Positions 1 through 6,164 are shown, numbered from the stretch's first letter. The stretch: 14,695 nt of DNA from Nitrosotalea sp. (GCA_023252335.1 JAJPEA010000036.1:1-14695); one strand, 5' to 3'. Notes: generated by a model from the letters alone, not told the origin. Numbers and translations: made by a program.

Positions 1-107
1 CTTGTCCATTTCACAATTTTTTCTTCTGACTGATATTAAGCATTCTGAAGCAACATCCTAATTTCCTTTTTCCTGGCCATATTTGCTATCTGTTACATCG
101 TTTTTTG
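1..107. other. Intergenic stretch at left edge, no supported gene
   Basis: I see no gene that can be supported here. On the minus strand an ATG at 80 opens only 14 codons before a TAA. Another minus-strand ATG at 9-7 could begin a gene that runs off the window, but three codons are not evidence. The stretch is the region downstream of the secreted-protein gene that ends at 108. No T-rich run is visible on the minus strand right after that gene's stop, so its transcript end is not obvious. Confidence 0.5.
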
Positions 108-1067
108 TTACTTTGTAATATCAACCGATATTTGGCTAGTATTTCCATTGTGAATTACATCTATTTGGTGATATCCAAAAATATCATCAGGATTGGTAGA
201 GGTCATACTTAGATTATACTTGTAATTTCCATCTAAAGGAATAGTATTCATTGAAATTTGTTGAATCTGATATATCGTACCATTGGTGTAACGTGTCACA
301 ACTGAGAGAGGCGGTGAGAGTTTCTGTGCATTATCAATTTTTATATCAAGTATCATAGTAACAGTAATGGTTTCATTTCTAACATTAACACTAGGCTTTT
401 CTGCAAATAGGTTAATAGATTCATCATTGGGTTGATTCATTGCCCATCCACGCTTTATCAGATAGTTAGCAGTCATATCCCGTACGCATGCAGGAGATTT
501 GTCTTCTGCCTTGAAAATTAGTTCTAGACTTTGAATTCCCTGAAAGCAATCCACATCATTTGAGATAACCCCGTTCTTCACCTGTTCTAGTGGAGCGGGT
601 GGTACAATGTTAACCAGTTTATTGATGTCAATTTTTTGTTCAGTATGGTTTTGTTGATATGGAAATGATGTCATTGCTGGCAGTGGATACCAAATCGGTA
701 CATTCCATGGTGAATATTGTGTCGTACCAAATATCTTGTGATTCGGATCAATTGTGACAACTAATGTCTTGTCTACGCTTTGAGTATCTGAAACATGCAG
801 AAAATATACCATATCCACAGCTCCTAGTGTAGAGATGCCGTTTTGTAGATATGTCATCTTGGCAATTGCTGTTTCAAAACTGTAATGATATCCATGTGTA
901 ATTTGTTTAAATTCTGAACTATTGGTTGCTATGGAGTTTAAATTGGTGGCATTTACAAGTGGTAGATATTTTTGCTTTACAGATTCGAAATTTAATCCGT
1001 ACGAGAGGCCAACATTACCAATCCATAAAAAAAGCATTAAAGATATTGAGAGATATAGAATTTTCAC
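108..1067 (-). CDS. Secreted protein of unknown function, 319 aa
   Basis: The start is GTG at 1067, chosen because a hydrophobic signal peptide follows at once (residues 1-24, a lysine at 2, a leucine/isoleucine core, then small residues near SYG). No later membrane segment is seen, so the product is probably exported. The mature part has seven N-X-S/T sequons (N39, N49, N140, N231, N262, N285, N309), as expected of a glycosylated archaeal surface protein. It has only two cysteines, C174 and C194, lying in a block that reads DC, then SPACV (191-195), then RGW (206-208). From memory, a similar SPACV...RGW block recurs in secreted proteins of ammonia-oxidising archaea; this is not proven here. 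The two cysteines probably form a disulfide. An AT-rich box at about 1093-1102 lies 26-35 bp upstream of the start, consistent with a leaderless transcript. I cannot name a function. Confidence 0.8.
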   Translation of the reverse strand: MKILYLSISLMLFLWIGNVGLSYGLNFESVKQKYLPLVNATNLNSIATNSSEFKQITHGYHYSFETAIAKMTYLQNGISTLGAVDMVYFLHVSDTQSVDKTLVVTIDPNHKIFGTTQYSPWNVPIWYPLPAMTSFPYQQNHTEQKIDINKLVNIVPPAPLEQVKNGVISNDVDCFQGIQSLELIFKAEDKSPACVRDMTANYLIKRGWAMNQPNDESINLFAEKPSVNVRNETITVTMILDIKIDNAQKLSPPLSVVTRYTNGTIYQIQQISMNTIPLDGNYKYNLSMTSTNPDDIFGYHQIDVIHNGNTSQISVDITK

Positions 1068-1124
1068 AGTATACTACTAGTCAATCTTCAAACCATAAAA
1101 AATTGATGTAGGTTTTCACAGTAT
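1061..1124. repeat. 12-bp direct repeat TTTTCACAGTAT in a divergent promoter region
   Basis: TTTTCACAGTAT occurs at 1061-1072 and again at 1113-1124, 52 bp apart. The first copy covers the GTG start of the minus-strand secreted-protein gene. The second ends 9 bp before the ATG of the plus-strand gene at 1134. The flanks differ, so the identity stops at 12 bp. It may be a regulator site or a small local duplication. Confidence 0.6.
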
Positions 1125-1133
1125 GATTATTCC

Positions 1134-1685
1134 ATGGATAAGCAACACATTAAATATGATTTATTAGGAAAGTTTCTCATGTTTACAAAAAAAGGCTGGA
1201 AGGAAGGAGACCATGTCTTTGCATCCAAGCCAAATGGTGAACATAAGGATATTGTTATAGGAATTGTAACAGGAGTGGAAAATTCCAACATTGGAGTTAA
1301 TGGGATGATAATAAATCCTGTAGGCTTGAAGAATAAAGTATCTCAAGGAAAAGCTGGGCCGCAATCACTGGAACTTCTCAAAAATCCAAATCCCAAAGAA
1401 TGCATATTTGCTTTAATCTATAGGGTAGAACACAATAATTTTACCGGCGTCTTTGATATCAACACTGATCCTGTGGAAAAAATACACAAAAACATTCACA
1501 ATATTATTTCTGGTTGGGTTAGAGAATCTATCCCTGAATTGATTAACAACGTACTTTCTCTGCCAGATGGTGTAGAAAAGGAACAAGCCAAGCGAGTCTT
1601 AAAACAAAGAATGGATACACTTTATGACAAAGACTTGAAGAAATACATGTATTCGATCTGTCGTGGTCTGAAAATCTTAAACTAG
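1134..1685 (+). CDS. Hypothetical protein, 183 aa
   Basis: This is an intact frame from ATG at 1134. I do not recognise the family. Residues 1-110 look beta-rich and mixed: a lysine-rich opening, then V-I-G-I-V-T-G (41-47) and several short valine/isoleucine strands. Residues 111-183 look mainly helical and charged. There is no signal peptide, membrane segment or metal-binding cysteine cluster, so it is probably cytoplasmic. The gene is divergent from the secreted protein with a 66-bp shared upstream region. It is followed by a T-rich run (1701-1710) that could end its transcript just before the L12 promoter. It is kept as real because of its length, its ordinary codon use and the lack of a better frame on the other strand. 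Confidence 0.75.
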   Translation: MDKQHIKYDLLGKFLMFTKKGWKEGDHVFASKPNGEHKDIVIGIVTGVENSNIGVNGMIINPVGLKNKVSQGKAGPQSLELLKNPNPKECIFALIYRVEHNNFTGVFDINTDPVEKIHKNIHNIISGWVRESIPELINNVLSLPDGVEKEQAKRVLKQRMDTLYDKDLKKYMYSICRGLKILN

Positions 1686-1700
1686 AAAAATCATTTTAGA

Positions 1701-1710
1701 TTTATTTTTT
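1701..1710 (+). terminator. T-rich probable transcription end after the 183-aa gene
   Basis: Nine of these ten bases are T, 16 bp after the stop codon at 1685. Archaeal RNA polymerase often stops at such U-rich runs. The position, just ahead of the L12 promoter, fits a transcript end. There is no stem before it. Confidence 0.4.
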
Positions 1711-1740
1711 CTATGCCTCCATAGTTTTATATTATGCCTC
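1711..1740 (+). promoter_or_regulatory. rpl12 promoter with TATA box and flanking repeats
   Basis: TTTTATATT at 1725-1733 is centred 30 bp before the L12 ATG at 1759, the spacing of a leaderless archaeal gene. It is flanked by two copies of TATGCCTC (1712-1719 and 1733-1740), 21 bp apart, about two turns of the helix. The upstream copy is also part of a perfect inverted repeat, CTATG-CCTC-CATAG, at 1711-1724. The TATA call is good; a regulatory role for the repeats is inference. Confidence 0.65.
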
Positions 1741-1758
1741 TTGCAAAATTCGTTCATC

Positions 1759-2058
1759 ATGGAATACGTATACGCTGCGTTGCTTTTGCACAAACAAAAG
1801 AAGGAAATCAACGAAGCAAATATTGCTAATGTTGTAAAGGCTTCAGGTGCTGAAGTTAATGAAGCACAAGTCAAAGCACTTGTTGCTGCACTAGCAGATG
1901 TAAACATTGAGGAAGCGATAAAAGCTGCCCCAGTAGCAGTTGCTGCACCAGCAGCACCATCAGGTGGAGGCGCATCAGAAGGAAAGAAAGAAGCTGATCT
2001 ACCATCTGCAAAGACCGAAGAACAGGCAATGGAAGGCCTTTCTGCACTATTCGGTTAA
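1759..2058 (+). CDS. rpl12: Ribosomal stalk protein L12 (archaeal P1-like), 99 aa
   Basis: This is the archaeal L12/P1 stalk protein. Dimers bind the C-terminal helices of uL10 and recruit translation factors to the ribosome. The sequence opens MEYVYAALLLH, typical of the dimerisation domain (residues 1-50), followed by an alanine/proline hinge (56-72) and a charged tail ending SALFG, the factor-binding end. I start at ATG 1759 rather than TTG 1741, because archaeal L12 begins MEY and the TATA box at 1725-1733 is 30 bp before this ATG. The gene is not joined to rpl10, as it is in the usual archaeal L11-L1-L10-L12 order. It is on the opposite strand, and the rpl10 stop lies about 710 bp downstream, beyond a membrane-protein gene. 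It is probably transcribed alone. Confidence 0.97.
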   Translation: MEYVYAALLLHKQKKEINEANIANVVKASGAEVNEAQVKALVAALADVNIEEAIKAAPVAVAAPAAPSGGGASEGKKEADLPSAKTEEQAMEGLSALFG

Positions 2059-2070
2059 AACTGTAATCTA

Positions 2071-2090
2071 TCCCTTTTTTGTAATTTCTT
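2071..2090 (+). terminator. T-rich probable terminator after rpl12
   Basis: A run of six T at 2075-2080, followed by a second T-rich patch to 2090, lies 17-32 bp after the L12 stop. It precedes the TATA-like box of the next gene. This is a typical archaeal U-rich stop without a stem. Confidence 0.45.
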
Positions 2091-2094
2091 AAAC

Positions 2095-2102
2095 ATTATT
2101 TA
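2095..2102 (+). promoter_or_regulatory. TATA-like box before the TRIC/UPF0126 gene
   Basis: ATTATTTA is centred about 27 bp before the TTG start at 2126. It supports that unusual start codon and a leaderless transcript separate from rpl12. Confidence 0.5.
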
Positions 2103-2125
2103 CTCTAGTTCTGGTTACTTGTTAT

Positions 2126-2755
2126 TTGACTGAACTATTGTCTCCGATTCAAACTATTGTATTGATATTAGATTTGTTTGGAACGATGGCTTTTGCAGTT
2201 ACTGGTGCATTCAAGGCAATCGAACACAAAGCAGACATTGTGGGAATTATAATTCTTGCAACCATTACTGGTGTAGCTGGGGGTACTGTGAGAGACATAG
2301 TGCTTGGACATTTTCCACCTCGTTCCATATCTGATCCAAATTATGTGGTGATTACTGCTGCTACTGGTGTTACAATATTCTTTCTTTATCCTAAAATGCA
2401 AAAACACTGGAATCTGTTTTTAAAATTTGATGCACTTGGACTGGGTGTCTTTACTGCCATTGGGGCAACTCTTGCATATCAATTGTTTGGAATGAATTTT
2501 CTAGCTATGGCCATGGCTGGAATGGTAACAGCAGTAGGAGGGGGAATTTTGCGAGACATGTTTGTAAATGAAATACCTATGGTTTTTGTCAAAGAGCTAT
2601 ATGCATCAGCAAGTTTCTTGGGAGTCGTTATTTTTTACATTCTTTTGGTGGCTCAATTTCAAATCGAGGTGGCAACAATTGGCGCAATATTGGTTACAAC
2701 CATTTTGAGATTAGTTGCCATGAAATACAACTGGAACTTGCCCAAAGTACACTAG
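2126..2755 (+). CDS. TRIC/UPF0126-family membrane protein, 209 aa
   Basis: This is a seven-helix membrane protein of the UPF0126 family, now linked to trimeric intracellular cation (TRIC) channels; some bacterial members were proposed to carry glycine. The family's two internal repeats are clear. Each has a glycine-rich turn followed by Arg-Asp: GGTVRD at 52-57 and GGGILRD at 138-144. Between and around them lie hydrophobic stretches at roughly 8-28, 36-56, 70-88, 103-120, 124-142, 157-176 and 180-198. The length is usual for the family. The start is TTG at 2126, supported by the TATA-like box and by the short N-terminus before helix 1. It is a single gene converging on rpl10 with a 16-bp gap. 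The ion or solute carried cannot be read from sequence. Confidence 0.88.
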   Translation: MTELLSPIQTIVLILDLFGTMAFAVTGAFKAIEHKADIVGIIILATITGVAGGTVRDIVLGHFPPRSISDPNYVVITAATGVTIFFLYPKMQKHWNLFLKFDALGLGVFTAIGATLAYQLFGMNFLAMAMAGMVTAVGGGILRDMFVNEIPMVFVKELYASASFLGVVIFYILLVAQFQIEVATIGAILVTTILRLVAMKYNWNLPKVH

Positions 2756-2771
2756 AATATTTCTTGTTAAT

Positions 2772-3638
2772 TTATTGAAGGGTGTAATCTTTTAGTTTGC
2801 CTGATAATGCTTTTGCCTGTCCATGTGCTCTCTGTATTGTTGCATCTTTTGTGTCATCAGTAAGGAAGCCTACTTCTATTGCAAGTGATCTTGCTTGTTG
2901 AGCAGCTTTTGCAAGTATCATGTTGACGTTTTCTTTAGTTACATATCCTATCTCTATGGATAATGCTAGTGCTTCTTGGTGTGCTTGAGCAAATGCAGTC
3001 CTGTATTGTTCAACATCTACTGTTAGTTCTTCTTGATTGTAAATTACCTTGTCTTCTAAAGCCGAGTTTAGTACAATGCCTGCCTCAACAGCTTTGACAT
3101 CAAGTTTGCTCAGTAAGGTGGCTAATTTTGCAGATATGGTATCTCCTTTCTTTGCTGCTACCGAGTCTTTTGTTATCCAAACAGTTCCTTGATCAATCTT
3201 GGTTGATACTCCTGCTTCTTTGAAATCAGTAAGAATTGGTCCTGGTGTGATTCCGGTGTTACCAGCTTTTATGACTACGTCTATGCTTGCCTTGTCTCCG
3301 CCTCTTGCTGCCATCATTATCTTGTTTTTGCCAAGTAGGATGTTGAGTTTGATTGGACTCATGTTTGTAAACATCAATACACATTGTCCAACTAGACTTG
3401 ATGCAAGTTTTTCAATTCCAGGAATCTTTAGTGTAGAAAGTGATTTTTGTGCAACTTTATCTTTGATGCTAACAATTTCTACTTCTCCTTTGAATTTTTT
3501 TCTTAATGGTAATAATTGTGAAGATCTTACTTTTTCCATTCTTACTAGTGCTATGACTTTATACTTGTTTGGTAACTCTTGTAATTGCTGGTACATCTGA
3601 GCTTTCTTTTGAGGATACTTGGTTCTATTCTGGTGCAT
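2772..3638 (-). CDS. rpl10: Ribosomal protein uL10 (archaeal P0), 288 aa
   Basis: uL10/P0 is the base of the ribosomal stalk. Its first ~105 residues bind rRNA with L11, an inserted domain follows (about 106-190), and C-terminal helices hold L12 dimers. The C-terminal part (about 210-288) shows repeated alanine-rich helices: QEALALSIEIGY, ARSLAIEVGF and AKALS. These look like three L12-binding segments. The protein ends KDYTLQ and lacks the acidic tail with a GLGALFG-type end that euryarchaeal and eukaryotic P0 carry. The ATG at 3638 is one base after the rpl1 stop (3640), so the two are translationally coupled. The gene is last in the secE-nusG-rpl11-rpl1-rpl10 strand and is probably read from the rpl1 promoter. 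Confidence 0.95.
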   Translation of the reverse strand: MHQNRTKYPQKKAQMYQQLQELPNKYKVIALVRMEKVRSSQLLPLRKKFKGEVEIVSIKDKVAQKSLSTLKIPGIEKLASSLVGQCVLMFTNMSPIKLNILLGKNKIMMAARGGDKASIDVVIKAGNTGITPGPILTDFKEAGVSTKIDQGTVWITKDSVAAKKGDTISAKLATLLSKLDVKAVEAGIVLNSALEDKVIYNQEELTVDVEQYRTAFAQAHQEALALSIEIGYVTKENVNMILAKAAQQARSLAIEVGFLTDDTKDATIQRAHGQAKALSGKLKDYTLQ

Positions 3639-3639
3639 G

Positions 3640-4296
3640 TTACTTTGTTCCTGGTTGTATTGGTTTGATGATCTTTCCCATGCTGGTCTTGATCATTATT
3701 TTCTTGATGTTCTTATCTCCGCTTGGTAGTTTCTTTTCGATTGTACCAATTACTGCATGAGCGTTTGCAACTAGATCTTCATCAGACATTGTTTCATCAC
3801 CTATCTTGCATGCTAGCGAGAGAGAATTTTTCAGTCTTACTCTAATTGATGATCTAAATCTTTCCAATATTGAATCAATTGGGGCATTAAATGGAAGAGG
3901 TGTTGGCATCTTTCCTCTTGGGCCCATGAATTGACCCAAAGTCTTACCAACATTTGCCATCACTGAAGTATCTGCAAGGAAAAAGTCATAACCGTTAATT
4001 AATTTGCGAGACTCTCTTTTGTTTGAACCCATCTGTGATACTTGAGCACTATCTACTACCAAGTCTGCATTGGCGCTCTTTGCTTTTACACCAAGATCTC
4101 CTGATGCAATAACGCATATTGAAGATGAATGGTTCATCTTTTTTGGTAACTGGACTGTCTCATTTATCGCAAATCCTTTCTTTACATCAATATCTCTGAA
4201 AACCATGATTAGCTCTACTGCCTGCTTGAATTTTCTCTCCTTTGTGCTCTTTTTAGCATCAGTTATCATCTGAGCTATCTGGGACTCGGTAATCAT
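3640..4296 (-). CDS. rpl1: Ribosomal protein uL1, 218 aa
   Basis: uL1 forms the mobile L1 stalk near the E site and helps deacylated tRNA leave. The family signature MGPRGKMPTP is at 124-133. The two-domain plan fits, with a split domain I (about 1-65 and 155-218) around domain II (66-154), and the length is normal. The ATG at 4296 is supported by a strong TATA box at 4319-4327. uL1 represses its own mRNA in several archaea and bacteria; I could not identify a binding hairpin by eye. Because an Lrp-type gene lies between rpl11 and rpl1 on the other strand, rpl1-rpl10 form their own transcription unit rather than the tail of the rpl11 operon. Confidence 0.97.
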   Translation of the reverse strand: MITESQIAQMITDAKKSTKERKFKQAVELIMVFRDIDVKKGFAINETVQLPKKMNHSSSICVIASGDLGVKAKSANADLVVDSAQVSQMGSNKRESRKLINGYDFFLADTSVMANVGKTLGQFMGPRGKMPTPLPFNAPIDSILERFRSSIRVRLKNSLSLACKIGDETMSDEDLVANAHAVIGTIEKKLPSGDKNIKKIMIKTSMGKIIKPIQPGTK

Positions 4297-4318
4297 TACG
4301 AAAGCATTCGGATTTGCC

Positions 4319-4327
4319 TATTTAAAA
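4319..4327 (-). promoter_or_regulatory. rpl1-rpl10 promoter (TATA box TTTTAAATA)
   Basis: On the minus strand this reads TTTTAAATA, centred 27 bp before the rpl1 ATG at 4296. A purine-rich AAAGGA lies just upstream, in the place of a BRE. It is one of the clearest promoters in the window and implies a leaderless rpl1 mRNA. Confidence 0.7.
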
Positions 4328-4341
4328 TCCTTTAGCGACAA

Positions 4342-4356
4342 AATCCTTCGAGGATT
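4342..4356. promoter_or_regulatory. Palindrome AATCC-TTCGA-GGATT upstream of rpl1
   Basis: A perfect inverted repeat with 5-bp arms around a 5-bp centre, 15 bp in all, lies 15 bp upstream of the rpl1 TATA box. The left arm also belongs to a direct repeat AAAATCCTT (4324-4332 and 4340-4348). Its size suits an Lrp-family site, and the lrp gene is next door. Binding is inference. Confidence 0.4.
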
Positions 4357-4404
4357 CCATAATTGTAAAAATTTCTTATGGTGATGCTAGTCTTGAAATA
4401 AGAA

Positions 4405-4438
4405 TACTTTTGGAAAAGTAACTTACATTTATTAAATA
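4405..4438 (+). promoter_or_regulatory. lrp promoter with 16-bp palindrome beside the TATA box
   Basis: TTTATTAAATA at 4428-4438 is centred 28 bp before the TTG start at 4461. Just upstream is a perfect palindrome TACTTTT-GG-AAAAGTA (4405-4420). It is followed by a second small one, GTAA-C-TTAC (4418-4426), that touches the TATA region. Archaeal Lrp proteins commonly bind palindromes of about 13-15 bp at their own promoters. This is the best candidate for an autoregulatory site here. Confidence 0.55.
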
Positions 4439-4460
4439 GTAATAAAAACAAGTCGCAAAG

Positions 4461-4919
4461 TTGCACAAATTCGATGAATTAGATATGAAAATAATTACCG
4501 AACTTAGCAGAGATGGTAATACATCAGTTCCAAATCTCTCAAAAAAACTTGGTGTTAACACATCTGTTCTCTATAGCAGAGTAAAACGACTTGTCAAGAA
4601 AAAGTTAATCAAGAAATTCACAATTGTAGTTGACGAATCTTTGATAGGTATTGGAGTGAGGGCAACCATGGGTGTCAACAGAGATCCCAAGTTGAAAGAT
4701 CAAATTCACAAGGCCTTGCTGAAAACTCCAGAAATAGTTGCAATATCTGAAGTTACTGGAAGATTTGATATCTTATTGACCCTGAGAGCACAGAACCTTG
4801 AGGAATTACATACTGTGGCTATAGAAAAGATAGGTAAGATAGATGGAATACAAAATACGGAAACTTTTGTAGAATTGCAGAAAACAGATAAAGATCCAAT
4901 CTATTCTGTGACTGGATAA
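4461..4919 (+). CDS. Lrp/AsnC-family transcription regulator, 152 aa
   Basis: This is a DNA-binding regulator of the feast/famine (Lrp/AsnC) family. Residues 3-52 form the winged helix-turn-helix: LDMKIITELSRDGN, then LSKKLGVNTSVLYSRVKRL as the recognition region. A link leads to the RAM ligand-binding and oligomerisation domain at about 60-140, with the family's TGRFDILL turn at 99-106 and FVELQ near its end. The length is typical. The start is TTG at 4461, fixed by the TATA box 28 bp upstream and by the usual few residues before the first helix. The gene is divergent from rpl1 (164 bp between starts) and tail-to-tail with rpl11 with a single base between the stops. Its ligand and targets are unknown. 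Control of itself and perhaps of rpl1-rpl10 is suggested only by position and by the palindromes in between. Confidence 0.93.
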   Translation: MHKFDELDMKIITELSRDGNTSVPNLSKKLGVNTSVLYSRVKRLVKKKLIKKFTIVVDESLIGIGVRATMGVNRDPKLKDQIHKALLKTPEIVAISEVTGRFDILLTLRAQNLEELHTVAIEKIGKIDGIQNTETFVELQKTDKDPIYSVTG

Positions 4920-4920
4920 T

Positions 4921-5403
4921 TTACTTGAACTTGTCGTCCCATTTGCCTGATTCTAGATCAGCAGTTGCTTCTTTTGGATTCTTACCGCTTATTTTGATTC
5001 CTAATGCAAGACATGTTCCGATTATTTCTTTTGATGCTGACTTTACATTAAGTGCATAGGATGAATCTATTTTCAACTTGGCAACCTTGACAACTGAATC
5101 TGGTGAGATATCTCCTACCCATGTTGCACCAGAAGTTCCTGATCCTTTTTGAATACCGGCTTCTTTTAAAATCAGAGCAGCGGCAGAAGGAATTCCTACC
5201 TCTACAGTCCATTTCTTTGTTCCCTTGTCAACGTTGACTGTAACAGGCACTTTCATTCCTTCAAAATCTTTAGTCTTTTCATTTATGGCAGTAACTATCT
5301 GTAAGATGTTTACACCAAGTGGTCCCAATGTTGGACCCAAAGGAGGACCTGCACTAGCTTGACCTCCTGTTACTAATGCAGAAACAGTTTGTATATCTGC
5401 CAT
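4921..5403 (-). CDS. rpl11: Ribosomal protein uL11, 160 aa
   Basis: uL11 binds the GTPase-centre rRNA together with uL10 at the base of the stalk. The N-terminal domain carries the proline/glycine-rich GPPLGPTLGPLGVN (18-31). The C-terminal rRNA-binding domain starts at about 75. Residues 154-160 form a short charged tail. The length is typical of archaea. The ATG at 5403 lies 37 bp from the nusG stop. That gap contains both a purine-rich AGAGGG patch about 10 bp before the start and a TATA-like ATTAAATTTA (5426-5435) about 27 bp before it. The gene may therefore be read both from the secE promoter and from its own. Confidence 0.97.
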   Translation of the reverse strand: MADIQTVSALVTGGQASAGPPLGPTLGPLGVNILQIVTAINEKTKDFEGMKVPVTVNVDKGTKKWTVEVGIPSAAALILKEAGIQKGSGTSGATWVGDISPDSVVKVAKLKIDSSYALNVKSASKEIIGTCLALGIKISGKNPKEATADLESGKWDDKFK

Positions 5404-5425
5404 ATTTTTTCTTCCCTCTTAAATG

Positions 5426-5435
5426 TAAATTTAAT
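5426..5435 (-). promoter_or_regulatory. Possible internal promoter before rpl11
   Basis: On the minus strand this reads ATTAAATTTA, 27 bp before the rpl11 ATG, in the only sizeable gap of the secE-nusG-rpl11 group. The spacing equals that of other starts in the window. In a region this AT-rich it could be chance. Confidence 0.35.
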
Positions 5436-5440
5436 CCTTG

Positions 5441-5896
5441 CTAATGAGTTGAGGGTTTGAGATAATTTGCATCAACCGTAACTGGCAATTGGTAAGGTGC
5501 ATCAAGTAAAATCACGGTAGCTTCTTCTTTATCGTGATCTACTCTTGTGACTGTTGCCTTCATGCCCTTGAATGGACCACCGATGATCTCTACTACTTGG
5601 TCCACTGTCAATTCTGAAACAGTAGATTTCTTAACCAGATAACCTTCAATGTCCTTAAACGTCAATTCTCCTCTTAGTTGACCTCTGATATGTCTAATTC
5701 CTTGTAGTGCATCAAATGCTGCATTTGCATCAATTGCCTCCACTACAACGTACCCTTTGAGGTTCTCTAACAAAAGAACTGATTGTATGTTAAGTTTCTT
5801 TAGTTTAATTCTGTTTTCTAATAATCCCATGACCACCTTTTCTTGACCTCCTGTGGTCCTAACTGCGAAAAAGTGTGATTTTGTCTCTTGAGCCAT
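5441..5896 (-). CDS. nusG: Transcription elongation factor NusG/Spt5, 151 aa
   Basis: Archaeal Spt5 (NusG) binds the clamp of RNA polymerase and increases processivity, usually with Spt4. The NGN domain covers about 8-92 (FFAVRTTGGQE near the start, YVVVEA and IRGQL later). A single KOW domain follows at about 98-148, with the typical EIIGGPFKGMKATV turn. The length is right for an archaeal single-KOW protein. The ATG at 5896 is one base after the secE stop at 5898, so the two are tightly coupled. Confidence 0.96.
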   Translation of the reverse strand: MAQETKSHFFAVRTTGGQEKVVMGLLENRIKLKKLNIQSVLLLENLKGYVVVEAIDANAAFDALQGIRHIRGQLRGELTFKDIEGYLVKKSTVSELTVDQVVEIIGGPFKGMKATVTRVDHDKEEATVILLDAPYQLPVTVDANYLKPSTH

Positions 5897-5897
5897 T

Positions 5898-6083
5898 CTA
5901 TCTATGTCCTAAATTAATAACAGCAAATGTAAACTGAATTATGAATCCAATGGCTCCAAGTGTGGCCATTCCAAGAGCAACCAGTCTCAAGTGTTCCATA
6001 TAGTCTTCTTTATCTGACTTTTTGGCAAGTTTCATTGTGTTAACCATGTCCTTGAGCATCTGCTTTGGGTTTATCTTTACCAT
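5898..6083 (-). CDS. secE: Preprotein translocase subunit SecE (Sec61 gamma), 61 aa
   Basis: SecE/Sec61-gamma clamps the two halves of the SecY channel. The small size, the amphipathic charged helix (about 5-30) and one membrane segment (about 36-58) match the archaeal family. The place just before nusG is the conserved archaeal and bacterial arrangement. The start is ATG 6083, supported by a TATA-like AATTATAA at 6108-6115. No ftsZ gene precedes it, unlike in many euryarchaea. Confidence 0.93.
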   Translation of the reverse strand: MVKINPKQMLKDMVNTMKLAKKSDKEDYMEHLRLVALGMATLGAIGFIIQFTFAVINLGHR

Positions 6084-6107
6084 TGGAGGACTTTTCCCAA
6101 AGTGTCC

Positions 6108-6115
6108 TTATAATT
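6108..6115 (-). promoter_or_regulatory. secE-nusG-rpl11 promoter (TATA box)
   Basis: On the minus strand this is AATTATAA, centred 28 bp before the secE ATG. It is the likely main promoter of the cluster and gives a leaderless secE message. Confidence 0.6.
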
Positions 6116-6164
6116 CTTATTTTGGACATGAATTGTTACATTTTCAACATGTATGGCGTTCAGG

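Noticed and set aside
1..9. Minus-strand ATG GAC AAG running off the left edge
   Set aside because: Only three codons are visible, which is not evidence for a gene.
39..80. Minus-strand ATG at 80 opening a lysine-rich 14-codon frame
   Set aside because: It stops at TAA after 14 codons. The peptide after the stop continues plausibly, but a decayed gene cannot be argued from so few residues at a window edge.
1734..1829. 31-codon frame from ATG 1734 overlapping rpl12
   Set aside because: The ATG abuts the TATA box and would lie upstream of the transcript start. The frame is a shadow of L12.
2168..2407. Antisense frame within the TRIC/UPF0126 gene
   Set aside because: It lies wholly inside a clear membrane-protein gene and its translation has no family features.
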